64,000 nt of DNA from Pseudomonas alkylphenolica (GCF_000746525.1 NZ_CP009048.1:3341501-3405500); one strand, 5' to 3'. Counted from the first letter of the stretch, positions 25,941-34,855 are shown. A program made the numbers and translations. Notes: generated from the sequence alone by a model not told the origin.

Positions 25941-26355
25941 CGGCCTGACGGTCCTCATGGTGGCCGTGGCCTTGGCCGGCTGCTCGACCAGCAAGGAAAA
26001 GGTGCTGCCGCATGACGGCAACACCATGCTCGATATCTGGAACGAGGAGACCGGCGGTGCCGCGCGTGGCGGGCAGAGTGCCCAGCAGTTGCTGGACGCC
26101 CGGCAGTCGCTGCGCCAGTCACTCACGCAAGACGATGTGAACGCGGCGCCGAATATCAACGCAAGCTATACCCGTACCGCACAGAACGAGATCTACCGGC
26201 AGTTCCACCGCCTACCCAATCCGGACCTTGTGATGTACGTCTTCCCCCATCTGGCAGGCACTGATCCCACTCCCGTTCCCGGGTACACGACCGTCTTTCC
26301 CCTGTACCAGCGAGTCCAGTACGCCATGCCCGGTGAGCGGGTTGAGGATTACTGA
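25921..26355 (+). CDS. TIGR03751-type lipoprotein (TraV/VirB7-like)
   Basis: 144 residues with a lipoprotein signal; the lipobox ALAGC ends at about residue 21. It matches TIGR03751. It takes the TraV/VirB7 place in the outer-membrane ring. The gene starts inside the VirB10-like gene, with GGAGGAG just before ATG 25921, and shares one base with the ATPase gene. Confidence 0.88.
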   Translation: MRRIWINGLTVLMVAVALAGCSTSKEKVLPHDGNTMLDIWNEETGGAARGGQSAQQLLDARQSLRQSLTQDDVNAAPNINASYTRTAQNEIYRQFHRLPNPDLVMYVFPHLAGTDPTPVPGYTTVFPLYQRVQYAMPGERVEDY

Positions 26356-29219
26356 TGCGCTGGCCATTCTCCCGCGTACCTGAGGCGGCTCAGGCAGACA
26401 GGCCAACCCCGGATGCCTGGGAGCGCCATATTGCCGAACTGCAGGCTCACGGCATTCCGGCGCCGGGCAAGCCCTGTACCGCGCGGCGGCGTCCTGCAAC
26501 ACAGGCCGACGAGCAGGCGCTTTATGACGTCGTACCCTCATTCGCTGATCTGTTGCCCTGGGTCGAATACCTGCCCGATTCAAAATGCATGCTGCTCGAA
26601 GACGGCGTCTCCGTCGCGGCATTTTTTGAATTGATGCCCGTGGGTACGGAGGGCCGTGAGGCGGCCTGGCTTGCGCAGGCGCGCGACGCCCTGGAAAACG
26701 CACTACAGGACAGTTTCGATGAACTGGATGAATCGCCCTGGGTGATGCAGCTCTACGCTCAGGACGAGACCGACTGGAACCCGTACCTTGCCTCCCTGCG
26801 CAGTTATCTCCAGCCACGGGCACAGGGCAGCGCCTTCAGCAAGTTCTACTTGCGCTTTTTCGGTCACCATCTGCGGGCCGTTGCCAAACAGGGTGGCCTG
26901 TTCGAGGACCGCACAGTCACCAAGCTACCCTGGCGCGGCCAAACGCGCCGCGTCCGCCTGGTGGTGTATCGGCGTGCTGGGAGTGCGCCCGCCCGACGCG
27001 GGCAATCCCCCGAGCAGGCATTGAATGTCATTTGCGACCGGCTGCTCGGCGGCCTGTCCAATGCGGGCATACGCGCCCGTCGCCTGCAGGCGGCAGATAT
27101 TCATGCCTGGCTGGTGCTTTGGTTCAACCCGCGGCCAACGATGCTCGGCCCCACGTTAGAAGACCGCGAGCGCTTCTACCGCCTCACGGCCTATCCGACG
27201 GAGTCCGAACCCGGCGGGCTGGAACTGGCCAGTGGTACGGATTTCGCGCAGCGTCTGTTTTTCGGCCAGCCCCGCTCTGACGTCGAAAACGGCCTGTGGT
27301 ACTTCGACGACCTGCCCCACCGAACCGTTGTTGTCGACCGGTTGCGCACGCCGCCCAACACCGGGCACATCACCGGGGAAACCCGCAAGGGTGGTGATGC
27401 GATCAATACCCTGATGGATCAGATGCCCGAAGACACCGTGATGTGCCTGACGATGGTCGTCACGCCGCAGGACATTCTTGAGGCGCACCTGAATCATCTG
27501 GCGAAAAAGGCGGTCGGTGAAACCCTGGCCTCGGAACAGGCCTTGAAGGACATCCAGCAGGCGCGCGGCCTGATTGGCAGTGCACACAAGCTGTATCGCG
27601 CCTCACTGGCATTCTACCTGCGGGGTCAGGACGTGGCAGACCTCGATACCCGTGGCCTGCAATTGGGCAACGTCCTGCTCAACACCGGCCTGCAACCGGT
27701 ACGTGAAGAGGATGAAGTCGCGCCGCTCAACAGCTACCTGCGCTGGCTACCCTGTGTCTATGACCCGGGCAAAGACAAACGTCAGTGGTACACCCAACTG
27801 ATGTTCGCGCAGCATGTAGCGAATCTGGCACCGACCTGGGGCCGCAGTGCCGGCACTGGCCGCCCCGGGATCACCTTCTTCAACCGTGGCGGCGGCACCA
27901 TTACCTTTGATCCGTTGAACCGACTCGACCGCCAGATGAATGCGCACCTGTTCCTGTTCGGCCCCACAGGCTCAGGCAAATCGGCCACGCTCAACAACAT
28001 CCTCAACCAGGTCACCGCCATCTACCGGCCACGCCTGTTCATCGTGGAAGCCGGTAACAGCTTTGGTCTCTATGGTGAGTTCGCCGCGCGCCTGGGGCTG
28101 TCGGTGCATCGCGTCAGGCTTTCGCCCGGTGCAGGCGTGAGCCTCGCGCCCTTCGCCGACGCCTGGCGTCTGGTCGACACACCCAGCCAGGTCCAGACAC
28201 TTGACGCCGACGCGCTCGATGAAGAATCCGCCGAGGGCGATGCCAGTGCTGACGAGCAACGCGACGTGCTGGGTGAACTGGAAATCACCGCGCGGTTGAT
28301 GATCACCGGCGGGGAGGACAAAGAAGAAGCCAGGATGACCCGCGCCGATCGCAGCTTGATCCGCCAGTGCATCCTCGAGGCCGCCCATCGCTGTGTGATA
28401 GAAACACGCACCGTACTGACCCGTGATGTACGCAATGCACTGCGCGAACGCGGTCGTGATTCGACGTTGCCCGAGACACGTCGTACCCGTCTGCTGGAAA
28501 TGGCCGATGCGATGGACATGTTCTGCCAAGGCGTCGATGGCGAGATGTTCGATAGGCCGGGTACACCCTGGCCGGAGGCCGATATCACGGTTGTCGACCT
28601 GGCGACGTTCGCGCGCGAGGGCTACAACGCGCAGCTGTCGATTGCCTACATCTCGCTGATCAACACTGTCAACAACATCGCCGAGCGCGACCAGTTCCTC
28701 GGCCGCCCGATCATCAATGTCACCGATGAGGGCCACATCATCACCAAGAACCCGCTGCTCGCGCCCTACGTGGTCAAGATCACCAAGATGTGGCGCAAAC
28801 TGGGCGCCTGGTACTGGCTGGCCACGCAGAACCTGGACGACCTGCCGAAAGCCGCCGAACCCATGCTCAACATGATCGAGTGGTGGATTTGCCTGAGCAT
28901 GCCCCCGGACGAGGTGGAGAAGATTGCCCGGTTTCGCGAACTGAACGCCTCGCAAAAGGCCCTGATGCTGTCCGCGCGCAAGGAAGCCGGAAAATTCACC
29001 GAAGGGGTGATTTTGTCAAAATCAATGGAGTTGCTGTTCCGTGCGGTACCGCCCAGCCTGTACCTGGCGCTAGCAATGACGGAACCCGAAGAGAAAGCCG
29101 AACGTTTTCAGTTGATGCAGCAGCACGGCATCAGTGAACTGGAAGCCGCGTTACGGGTTGCCGAGCAGATCGACCGGGCGCGGGGCATCGAGCCGCTGCG
29201 CTACGACCTGTTTGATTGA
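26355..29219 (+). CDS. VirB4-type T4SS ATPase (TIGR03744)
   Basis: 954 residues, normal for the PFL_4706/TraC family. It powers pilus biogenesis and substrate transfer. Walker A GPTGSGKS lies at residues 536-543; further on are DITVVDLATF, VTDEGHIITKNPLL (Walker B-like) and WYWLATQNLDDLP, all typical of VirB4/TraC. The frame is intact across almost 2.9 kb, in contrast with the many interrupted genes elsewhere in the window. Confidence 0.95.
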   Translation: MRWPFSRVPEAAQADRPTPDAWERHIAELQAHGIPAPGKPCTARRRPATQADEQALYDVVPSFADLLPWVEYLPDSKCMLLEDGVSVAAFFELMPVGTEGREAAWLAQARDALENALQDSFDELDESPWVMQLYAQDETDWNPYLASLRSYLQPRAQGSAFSKFYLRFFGHHLRAVAKQGGLFEDRTVTKLPWRGQTRRVRLVVYRRAGSAPARRGQSPEQALNVICDRLLGGLSNAGIRARRLQAADIHAWLVLWFNPRPTMLGPTLEDRERFYRLTAYPTESEPGGLELASGTDFAQRLFFGQPRSDVENGLWYFDDLPHRTVVVDRLRTPPNTGHITGETRKGGDAINTLMDQMPEDTVMCLTMVVTPQDILEAHLNHLAKKAVGETLASEQALKDIQQARGLIGSAHKLYRASLAFYLRGQDVADLDTRGLQLGNVLLNTGLQPVREEDEVAPLNSYLRWLPCVYDPGKDKRQWYTQLMFAQHVANLAPTWGRSAGTGRPGITFFNRGGGTITFDPLNRLDRQMNAHLFLFGPTGSGKSATLNNILNQVTAIYRPRLFIVEAGNSFGLYGEFAARLGLSVHRVRLSPGAGVSLAPFADAWRLVDTPSQVQTLDADALDEESAEGDASADEQRDVLGELEITARLMITGGEDKEEARMTRADRSLIRQCILEAAHRCVIETRTVLTRDVRNALRERGRDSTLPETRRTRLLEMADAMDMFCQGVDGEMFDRPGTPWPEADITVVDLATFAREGYNAQLSIAYISLINTVNNIAERDQFLGRPIINVTDEGHIITKNPLLAPYVVKITKMWRKLGAWYWLATQNLDDLPKAAEPMLNMIEWWICLSMPPDEVEKIARFRELNASQKALMLSARKEAGKFTEGVILSKSMELLFRAVPPSLYLALAMTEPEEKAERFQLMQQHGISELEAALRVAEQIDRARGIEPLRYDLFD

Positions 29220-29235
29220 CGTCGAGGATTCCGCC

Positions 29236-29985
29236 ATGCCTTCGCCCACTCTTCTCCTCTACCGTCGGTGGCCGTGCGGGGTCTGGCTGCTGGGGTGGGT
29301 GATTGCTGGCCTGCTCGTGCTCTGGCCTTGGTCGTGGGCCGACGAGTCGCATGAGACAACCCACACGTCGGATGCCACCGCTGCGCAGCACCCGGCCGGC
29401 CCACCTTGGCGCTATGGACGCACGAATGCGCGCTTCACCATTGTCGAATACGCCGACCTCGAATGCCCCTACTGCAAGGCCTATGATCCCATCCTGCGGC
29501 ATTGGATCGACCAGCACCCGGAGGTGAATCTGCAATGGCACCACCTGCCGCTAGCCATGCACGAGCCGGCAGCAACCCGACAGGCGCGTCTGGCCGAATG
29601 CATCGGCGAGTCCCACGGCCATGACGCGTTCTGGCAAGCCATCACTTGGATCTACCAGCACACCCGCAGCGACGGCCAGGGCCTGCCGCCCGACACCGAG
29701 TACCACGGCCAGGACCCAACCGTGCAAGCCTGCCTCGCCAGTGAGCGGCCCGACACCATCATCCAGGGGCAGGCCAACGAAGCACGCCATGGCGGCGTGA
29801 GCGCCACCCCGACCCTGCGTCTGATCGACCACCACAGCGGCCAGTCACTGACCCTGGCCGGCCCGGCCGAAGGCGACGCGTTGCTGTCGGCATTGGACCT
29901 ACTGGTGTCCAACGGTACAGCGCCAAACGCAGCACAACTTCATCACCAAATGCCTGCCGACGTTGTCGGCGACATGCCCAGATAG
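29236..29985 (+). CDS. DsbA-like thiol:disulphide oxidoreductase
   Basis: 249 residues. An N-terminal membrane anchor or signal (about residues 12-35) precedes a thioredoxin-fold domain with the redox motif [10 protein letters not shown] and the cis-Pro region [10 protein letters not shown]. It fits DsbA/DsbG-like proteins that end this T4SS operon in PFGI-1-like ICEs, presumably folding Cys-containing periplasmic subunits. Its last 26 bases coincide with the start of leader motif copy C. Confidence 0.88.
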   Translation: MPSPTLLLYRRWPCGVWLLGWVIAGLLVLWPWSWADESHETTHTSDATAAQHPAGPPWRYGRTNARFTIVEYADLECPYCKAYDPILRHWIDQHPEVNLQWHHLPLAMHEPAATRQARLAECIGESHGHDAFWQAITWIYQHTRSDGQGLPPDTEYHGQDPTVQACLASERPDTIIQGQANEARHGGVSATPTLRLIDHHSGQSLTLAGPAEGDALLSALDLLVSNGTAPNAAQLHHQMPADVVGDMPR

Positions 29986-30027
29986 CCCGCGGTCTTCAAG
30001 GCTATGGCGCGGTTTCGACCGCGTTGA
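29960..30027 (+). promoter_or_regulatory. leader RNA motif, copy C, upstream of radC
   Basis: 68 nt, close to 85-90 percent identical by eye to copy B. It can form TGTCG-G-CGACA, then ATAGCC (about 29983-29988) with GGCTAT around CTTCAA, then CGCGGT-TTCG-ACCGCG. It begins inside the dsbA-like gene and ends 133 bp before the radC start. A published radC RNA motif exists in 5' leaders of radC and other ICE genes; I cannot confirm identity. Confidence 0.6.
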
Positions 30028-30160
30028 CTGCACGCCAGTTCGCCACGCATCCCCCGAGCGAACGGTCATCCGCGCAAGCGGTGGCGGATGCCTATCGTCA
30101 CTGTCTCCGGAGGGTCCGCCCTCCAGGGACGGCTGCCTCCAATTCCTAAAGGAGGTTCCC

Positions 30161-30412
30161 ATGTCCACATCCCTCGCCATGATCAGTGGTAATGCTGCAC
30201 TCAATCCCGTCGGCACACCGGACGACGACCAAATCATCGAACAGGCGTTGGTCATCCTTGAGCAGCGAGTGTTCACTCGTGGCCCCTCGCTGCAAAGCCC
30301 GGAGGATGTGCGCAATTACCTGCAGCTGAAAATCGCAGCACAGCCGCATGAAGTCTTTGGCGCCGTGTTCCTCGATTCGAAGCATCAGGTGCTGGCCTAC
30401 GAGCCTTTGTTC
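30161..30412 (+). pseudogene. radC: radC, 5' part (interrupted by an integrated element)
   Basis: AAAGGAGG precedes ATG 30161. The first 84 codons ([20 protein letters not shown], then [17 protein letters not shown] and [20 protein letters not shown]) are those of an ICE-type RadC, a JAB1/MPN-domain protein of debated role in DNA metabolism. At LF (codons TTG TTC, 30407-30412) the gene enters foreign AT-rich DNA and an unrelated tail runs to 30562. The rest of radC is at 39271-39366 and 43339-43497. Confidence 0.9.
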
Positions 30413-30435
30413 AGCGGTCTAGCGTTTTCTAATAA
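30407..30435. other. attL of the integrated element
   Basis: Core TTGTTC (30407-30412) followed 12 bp later by TTTTCTAATAA (30425-30435), the inverted partner of TTATTAGAAAA (39250-39260) at the other end. Confidence 0.7.
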
Positions 30436-30588
30436 TTTTGATCAAGGCCGCCAAAGGTGCGGGGACTTGTACCCGTGGCTTTGGGGGCCGGATGCGAGAA
30501 AGAAGGTTTCAGGCCCTCAATTTTTCTGGTTAAGTATCAATCGTCGGATTTTTTTCATCTAATTTGTTGGCTCGCAGGGGAATAAGGA

Positions 30589-31170
30589 ATGTTCGATTTA
30601 ATTAAGTCGTTTTTTTCAAAAAAGAATGATCGGGTTTCAGGCGGGGAGGAATGTCAAACGTTTGTTGTTGAGGATGCCGATGAACCTGTGGAGACGGGAG
30701 ACGGGGACTATTTTTTAAAGGAGCTAGAAGCGTGCCCGTACATTAAAGTCGAAGCTCGCAATAAGGTTTTAGACCATTTGCGTCAAAAAGTTAGCCTCCT
30801 GAAAACAGATAACAAGTTAACAGCAGGTGAGAAAAAAGAATTGGGAATTAACCCAAGACTATCAATTACTAAGGAGTTTATAGAAGTTTTAACGGATGAA
30901 GGTATGGCTCTTGGAAATCCAAAGCAAATGCTTGAAGATCTTTATTACAAGGCTACTATTGAGAAGATGCGGGATGATGGTTTTGCTAAGGCTTTGAAGG
31001 TTGGTGTTAAGAAATATAAACTAGAAGGGGCTTCTAGTGATAGCTGTGAATGGTGCAAGAAAAGTAATGGTAAAGAATTCGATATGAATATAATGGAAAA
31101 AATTAAGACGAATTGTAAGTGTAAGCCGTATTCGCGGTGCTTTATTAGTCCGGTTGTTGACTTTGATTAG
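30589..31170 (+). CDS. unknown protein with a C-terminal Cys-rich motif
   Basis: 193 residues from ATG 30589 with AAGGA upstream, AT-rich codons. The N-terminus is charged (MFDLIKSFFSKKNDRVSGGE), the centre helical. The C-terminus has a C-x2-C pair (Cys 153, Cys 156) in SCEWCKKSNGKEF followed by NCKCKPYSRCFISP, resembling the zinc-binding tail of phage Mu F/SPP1 gp7-like head proteins or other small Zn ribbons, though the rest does not support a phage role. It is the first gene inside the left end of the element, a common place for accessory or defence genes. Function unknown. Confidence 0.6.
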   Translation: MFDLIKSFFSKKNDRVSGGEECQTFVVEDADEPVETGDGDYFLKELEACPYIKVEARNKVLDHLRQKVSLLKTDNKLTAGEKKELGINPRLSITKEFIEVLTDEGMALGNPKQMLEDLYYKATIEKMRDDGFAKALKVGVKKYKLEGASSDSCEWCKKSNGKEFDMNIMEKIKTNCKCKPYSRCFISPVVDFD

Positions 31171-31209
31171 TTTTGGAGGGGTGGGGCTAGTATTTGTGTT
31201 GAAGAATGG

Positions 31210-31230
31210 AGCCCCGCTGTGGGGCTTTAA
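31210..31230 (+). terminator. Rho-independent terminator
   Basis: AGCCCC (31210-31215), loop GCTGT, GGGGCT (31221-31226), then TTAAT; 39 bp after the preceding gene. Confidence 0.6.
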
Positions 31231-31282
31231 TATAAGAGAAAAATAATAAACGTGAAGGTGTCGAGGGTGGGTGATAGCTAAT

Positions 31283-32401
31283 GGTTCGGAGATATATCCT
31301 TGAACCTATGGCTGCTAAGTTTTAACGGCAGGAGGGTGGATATCCGCAAAGCAAAAATTAGCTTCGAGGATATAAGTATTTAATTGTCTGGTGATGCATG
31401 TTTTGAATTTATCGAGGTCGCATTTCTTCGGTTATGCGTTTTTTGTATTCATCTGCGTCTACATCAATCTTAATTTTTGCTGCTCCCCAAAGATGTCTAT
31501 ACGTTTCCCTATGTCGCTCGGTCAATATAAGCACGGTTTCGTTGAGGTTTTGCTTTTTTGTCTTGTTTCCCGGTGTTCCGAATTCCCTTACTAAAACATC
31601 GTTTGATATTGATTTGTAGCCTGAAAATTCAGCTATAAGCTTTTTTGCAAGGCATGAAGTCAATTTTAAATTTGGATATTCTTCCATCTCCAAGATTTTT
31701 AAGAAACTAACCAAGAACGCTTGACGCTCTCTTCTTTTGAAACCGCCTACTAGACCACCTATTTTTCCTGCATATTCCGCCTTGTTCATAATAGAAACCC
31801 CTATGTTGTTACAATACAATTAACATAAGTTTTTGATAAGTCAATGCTTCAGGGTTATATCTCCGAACCTATAACATTGCTTCGAGGATATAAGATGTAG
31901 GAAATTGGATGTTCTCATTATTTTCAATTTTGAACGTGACCAATACCATACATTTTTTTGTGAAATTCATTTGAGAGCGATTTTTGAGTTTTTCTGTCGT
32001 CGTTTTTTCTTCTGCTTTGTGGCAAATATCAACTAAGTGTTTTTCTTAGAGTTGAACCCTATTTAACGATTAAGGTTGAATCTTATATTTATTTTCATTT
32101 TGCTATTGACATGGTGTTTTGCTGTTTGTAAGCCATAATTCGATGGTCGAAAAATGCGATATATCACAAACATGGTATAAATTTGTAAAATTCTTTGAGC
32201 GTATTTTTAAAGAAATTGTATTTTCAACAAGACGCGTTTTTTCTTACTGGTCCTCGAGGCTTTCGGGATATATGGGCTCATTCGCTCAGTGGATATCATT
32301 CACCGAATTTGATGAATGATAACAGCGTGAAGTTTTCATCAGGAAAGAAAGTGGATATGTATGTATACATACATATAGCTTGGGGGATATATCTCCGAAG
32401 C
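31283..32401. repeat. family of five dispersed 16-17-bp repeats
   Basis: Two forms share a TATATC/CCGAA-like core. GGTTATATCTCCGAACC (31853-31869) and GGATATATCTCCGAAGC (32385-32401) are on the plus strand; the first recurs inverted as GGTTCGGAGATATATCC (31283-31299). GCTTCGAGGATATAAG occurs twice (31361-31376, 31879-31894) and is a variant in the opposite orientation. They flank the small gene at 31409-31789 and precede the Rep gene region. They may be Rep iterons, or operators for a regulator in the element. Confidence 0.55.
31409..31789 (-). CDS. small unknown protein
   Basis: 126 residues from ATG 31789 (MNKAEYAGKIGGLVGGFKRR), with AGGGG upstream on the same strand; a longer form from 31819 is possible. 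Basic N-terminus, acidic C-terminus, no recognised domain. Repeat units sit on both sides (31361-31376 and 31853-31894), so it may be regulated through them or encode the protein that binds them. AT-rich like the rest of the element. Confidence 0.55.
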   Translation of the reverse strand: MNKAEYAGKIGGLVGGFKRRERQAFLVSFLKILEMEEYPNLKLTSCLAKKLIAEFSGYKSISNDVLVREFGTPGNKTKKQNLNETVLILTERHRETYRHLWGAAKIKIDVDADEYKKRITEEMRPR

Positions 32402-32640
32402 ATAGTAAGCTGAGGTATAGGGTTGGGCACGCAATTACGTGTTTTAAGTTGGTCGTTTAACTTTGTGGTGTCTTCGTATCAATCGAGTAAATTCAAGCCG
32501 CTTTGGACTATTTCCGTGCGTTCTATGGCTATCGGTATATAGGTCTTAGGTGTAGGTATGTGGTTCGGATGGGAAGGAAGGGGGGAGGGGATGAGGAATA
32601 AGAAACACCCTCACCGGGTGCTATTATCTGATATAGGCTT
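31895..32640. other. AT-rich intergenic region with a 22-bp palindrome, origin candidate
   Basis: No convincing gene in about 745 bp. It holds a perfect 22-bp palindrome of alternating TATG/CATA composition (32355-32376), one of the 17-bp repeats (32385-32401) nine bases later, and very AT-rich stretches. It lies downstream of the rep gene in its transcription direction, where ColE2-type origins are usually found. Short frames such as 32119-32319 look like chance. Confidence 0.4.
32606..32620 (-). terminator. weak terminator for the rep gene
   Basis: On the minus strand CACCC, loop GGTGA, GGGTG is followed by TTTCTTATT. It lies about 40 bp beyond the rep stop codon. Confidence 0.45.
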
Positions 32641-32658
32641 TTGAGACAGATTATAATG

Positions 32659-33585
32659 TTATATCTGCTTTGACCATCTGTATGCGGTTGCTCGTCCGAC
32701 AGCCATCTGCCTCATAACTTCTTGTACTGCTGCTCCTGATTTTAGTAATAGGATGCCTTGTTCTCTTTTTGTCTTTCCGTTGGCTTTGCCGCCTTTCTTG
32801 CCTCTTATTGCCTGTATTCTGCTTGTGTGGGTTCTGGCGACATAATCGTCAAAGGTTCCACGGTTAAAGTTCCTATGCGTCCACTTGGCTACGCTCTTGG
32901 CCGTGTGCTTTACTTCGGAAATGTCCAACGGCGTAGTAAAATTAATGTTGTAGCCTCTGGCACGGTCTAGGCAAGCGTTTAACCATTGTTCATAGGTCGG
33001 CCAACCCTGACGTATCGCCTTGTATGCCCAAGCTCTTAGTTGGTCAAAAAGTATACAGTTGCGACCCAAACCATAGTCCTCTACGGGCTTCTCTCTGGCT
33101 TTTTCCGGGGTTAGGTCGATGTAGTCGGCTAGGTCGTCCAGCGTGTATGGATCGGCCTGCCACTGGTGGGTTATCCAGTGGGAATTGATCGGGTTCTTAC
33201 AAATCAACCCGGAATAGCCTCTGTCTGCTCCTAGGCGATTCCGCAAGCCCGCCTCAACGGCTGCTGCGTAGCGTAAAGGGGCGGTTTTACCGTCGATAGC
33301 GGTTCGTACAGGTGTCCGTAGCAGGTAGAGTAAATGAGCGTGCCCGTTCGCTGGATTTCGAGCTATTAGGTTTGGAGCTGGTGCCCCTACGTTATCCCAG
33401 TGCATACCGGCATCGGTTCGGTCTAAGTCAAAAACCATCCAATATCTATGCGTTGGGCCGTTCGGCTGTATAAGTCGTGCAAGTTTTGCTTTTTCTTTTT
33501 TGTTGATTTTTAAGCCGCTGATTAAATCATCGGTGTGGTAAGGTCTTCTTGGTAAGTAGTCCTCAAATAGTTTTACGCATCCCAT
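32659..33585 (-). CDS. plasmid-type replication initiator, ColE2/replicase family
   Basis: 308 residues. The N-terminal half (HRYWMVFDLDRTDAGMHWDN, NGHAHLLYLLRTPV, LRNRLGADRGYSGLICKNP) is that of the replicase/ColE2 Rep family with an archaeo-eukaryotic primase-like core; the middle may hold a PriCT-like domain. The C-terminus ends in a helix-turn-helix (VQEVMRQMAVGRATAYRWSK). Such proteins prime replication at a short origin. Its presence in an integrated element suggests a replicating circular stage. Codon use is more GC-rich than the surrounding element, hinting at a separate origin. Confidence 0.82.
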   Translation of the reverse strand: MGCVKLFEDYLPRRPYHTDDLISGLKINKKEKAKLARLIQPNGPTHRYWMVFDLDRTDAGMHWDNVGAPAPNLIARNPANGHAHLLYLLRTPVRTAIDGKTAPLRYAAAVEAGLRNRLGADRGYSGLICKNPINSHWITHQWQADPYTLDDLADYIDLTPEKAREKPVEDYGLGRNCILFDQLRAWAYKAIRQGWPTYEQWLNACLDRARGYNINFTTPLDISEVKHTAKSVAKWTHRNFNRGTFDDYVARTHTSRIQAIRGKKGGKANGKTKREQGILLLKSGAAVQEVMRQMAVGRATAYRWSKQI

Positions 33586-33708
33586 TGTTATCCTCTTCTA
33601 AGTTGTTTAGAAAAAGAAAACCTTGGGAGATGACTTGACAATAATTTTTATAATGATTAAATGGGTGTGTTGATTGAAGTTTTTTTAAAATTTTATTGTA
33701 GTATCTGG

Positions 33709-33730
33709 CCACCTTCCCCAAGGTGGTTTT
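33709..33730 (+). terminator. terminator-like hairpin
   Basis: CCACCTT (33709-33715), loop CCCC, AAGGTGG (33720-33726), then TTTT and a T-rich stretch. Confidence 0.6.
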
Positions 33731-33790
33731 CTTTTTCTGCTCCTTTCAAATTGCCATACTTTCGAGGTTTGTCAAACTTGGATGCTAAAA

Positions 33791-33817
33791 AGCCCGCCCG
33801 CTTGCTTGCGGGCTTTT
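33791..33817. terminator. terminator usable on both strands
   Basis: AGCCCGC (33791-33797) and GCGGGCT (33808-33814), with AAAA before and TTT after. On the minus strand it lies just beyond the stop of the 33823-34026 gene. Confidence 0.65.
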
Positions 33818-33822
33818 CTATT

Positions 33823-34026
33823 TTATTCTTTGGGAAATTTTCTTTTGCACATGTCGTAGGCTATTTGTGCATAAAATTTGCTGCCCCCATTTTTTGCGTT
33901 ATATAAAACACAATCTTCAAAATTTCTAGGACTTACGAATAAGTTGTAAGAGATTGCCAAAATAAAAATCGTTAAAGTGAATATGATGGCATTTCTTAAG
34001 CTTGTGTTTGAGAACTCAAAACGCAT
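33823..34026 (-). CDS. small single-span membrane protein
   Basis: 67 residues. One membrane segment (about residues 10-32, NAIIFTLTIFILAISYNLF) and a short exported tail with two Cys (FEDCVLYNAKNG then YDMCKRKFP). Such tails are seen in small exported mobile-element proteins of unknown function. Its start overlaps the preceding frame by 11 bp, so it is probably translated by coupling with the J-domain membrane protein and may work with it. Confidence 0.6.
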   Translation of the reverse strand: MRFEFSNTSLRNAIIFTLTIFILAISYNLFVSPRNFEDCVLYNAKNGGSKFYAQIAYDMCKRKFPKE

Positions 34027-34855
34027 TTTCTGGTAGCCTCTCGAAGTCCATATTTCCGTTGAGCATTGTGTAGATTGTCAGGGATATATCGCTATATTGA
34101 ATGCCTTGAGCTGTTTGGATTTGCTCAACGTCAAAAGGGTCTGACTTTGAGTTGCACCCATTCTTAATGTCTTTGTATTTAATTACATAGTTGCCCGGTT
34201 CAATTTTATTCATCTTGAATGTGCTACCTGCTGGAATGTACGCCTCTCGGATTCCAGAAGATTTTCCATCAGAAGGGCGAGCAAGCTTAATGTAAATGTT
34301 TGAGTTGCCTTTAGTATTGTCAATCGTAATAGTCGAATAACCATTGGCTCTAGTGATCGGCCCTACATAGGCAGCACGAGCGGGCCAAGCCTGTCCATTA
34401 GGGGCTTTTGTCATTTCTGGAGAGCACATGGTAGGAGCTGTTGGCTTTGTAGGAGCTTTAACAGTCGGTGCTTGAGTGCCTGTTGGTTTGATATTAGTTT
34501 GTGTTAAAAGCTTTTTACTTTCTTCCGGTGTTAAATTATATGCTTGCTGAAATGGCGATGTTTTCGTGGTTTCACTATTTTCTGTTGTTGATTTAGAATT
34601 GTTATAATCTAAAAAGTGATCCCAGTATCCGGCAATCTTATTTTTCATATCTGTTGGAGTAAGCGTGTACCCCCAACCTAGAAGTATCAATAAAGGTAGT
34701 ATTGTCCTTGACCATTGAAACGGTTGTTTTTTTGAACTGGTGGGTTCTACCGGCTTTTTTTCCCGCCACTTATCTGAAGAGGCCGATGCTTGTGGCTGTG
34801 GCTGTGGCTGTGGCTGTGGCTGTGGCTGTGGCTGTGGCTGTGGCTGTGGCTGTTC
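34016..34855 (-). CDS. C-terminal membrane part of the J-domain protein (-1 frame)
   Basis: From the slippery site at 34861-34855 a -1 shift leads into this frame: E, then about ten QP pairs, QASASSDKWREKKPVEP, a membrane segment (about SRTILPLLILLGWGYTL) and an extracytoplasmic domain of about 190 residues ending LPENAF. The frame contains no ATG, GTG or TTG until TTG 34690, just before the membrane segment, so translation of the whole part requires frameshifting (or the true sequence has one more A). The exported part has Thr/Pro-rich and beta-type segments. With the J-domain it makes a 373-residue protein. Confidence 0.6.
   Translation of the reverse strand, partial: EQPQPQPQPQPQPQPQPQPQPQASASSDKWREKKPVEPTSSKKQPFQWSRTILPLLILLGWGYTLTPTDMKNKIAGYWDHFLDYNNSKSTTENSETTKTSPFQQAYNLTPEESKKLLTQTNIKPTGTQAPTVKAPTKPTAPTMCSPEMTKAPNGQAWPARAAYVGPITRANGYSTITIDNTKGNSNIYIKLARPSDGKSSGIREAYIPAGSTFKMNKIEPGNYVIKYKDIKNGCNSKSDPFDVEQIQTAQGIQYSDISLTIYTMLNGNMDFERLPENAF

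Noticed and set aside
32119..32319. Small plus-strand frame (66 residues) in the AT-rich region
   Set aside because: No ribosome site, no protein-like pattern, and it overlaps another equally random frame.
34791..34850. Hexamer array considered as a CRISPR-like or phase-variation repeat
   Set aside because: There are no spacers, and a 6-bp unit cannot switch reading frames; it is a coding repeat.
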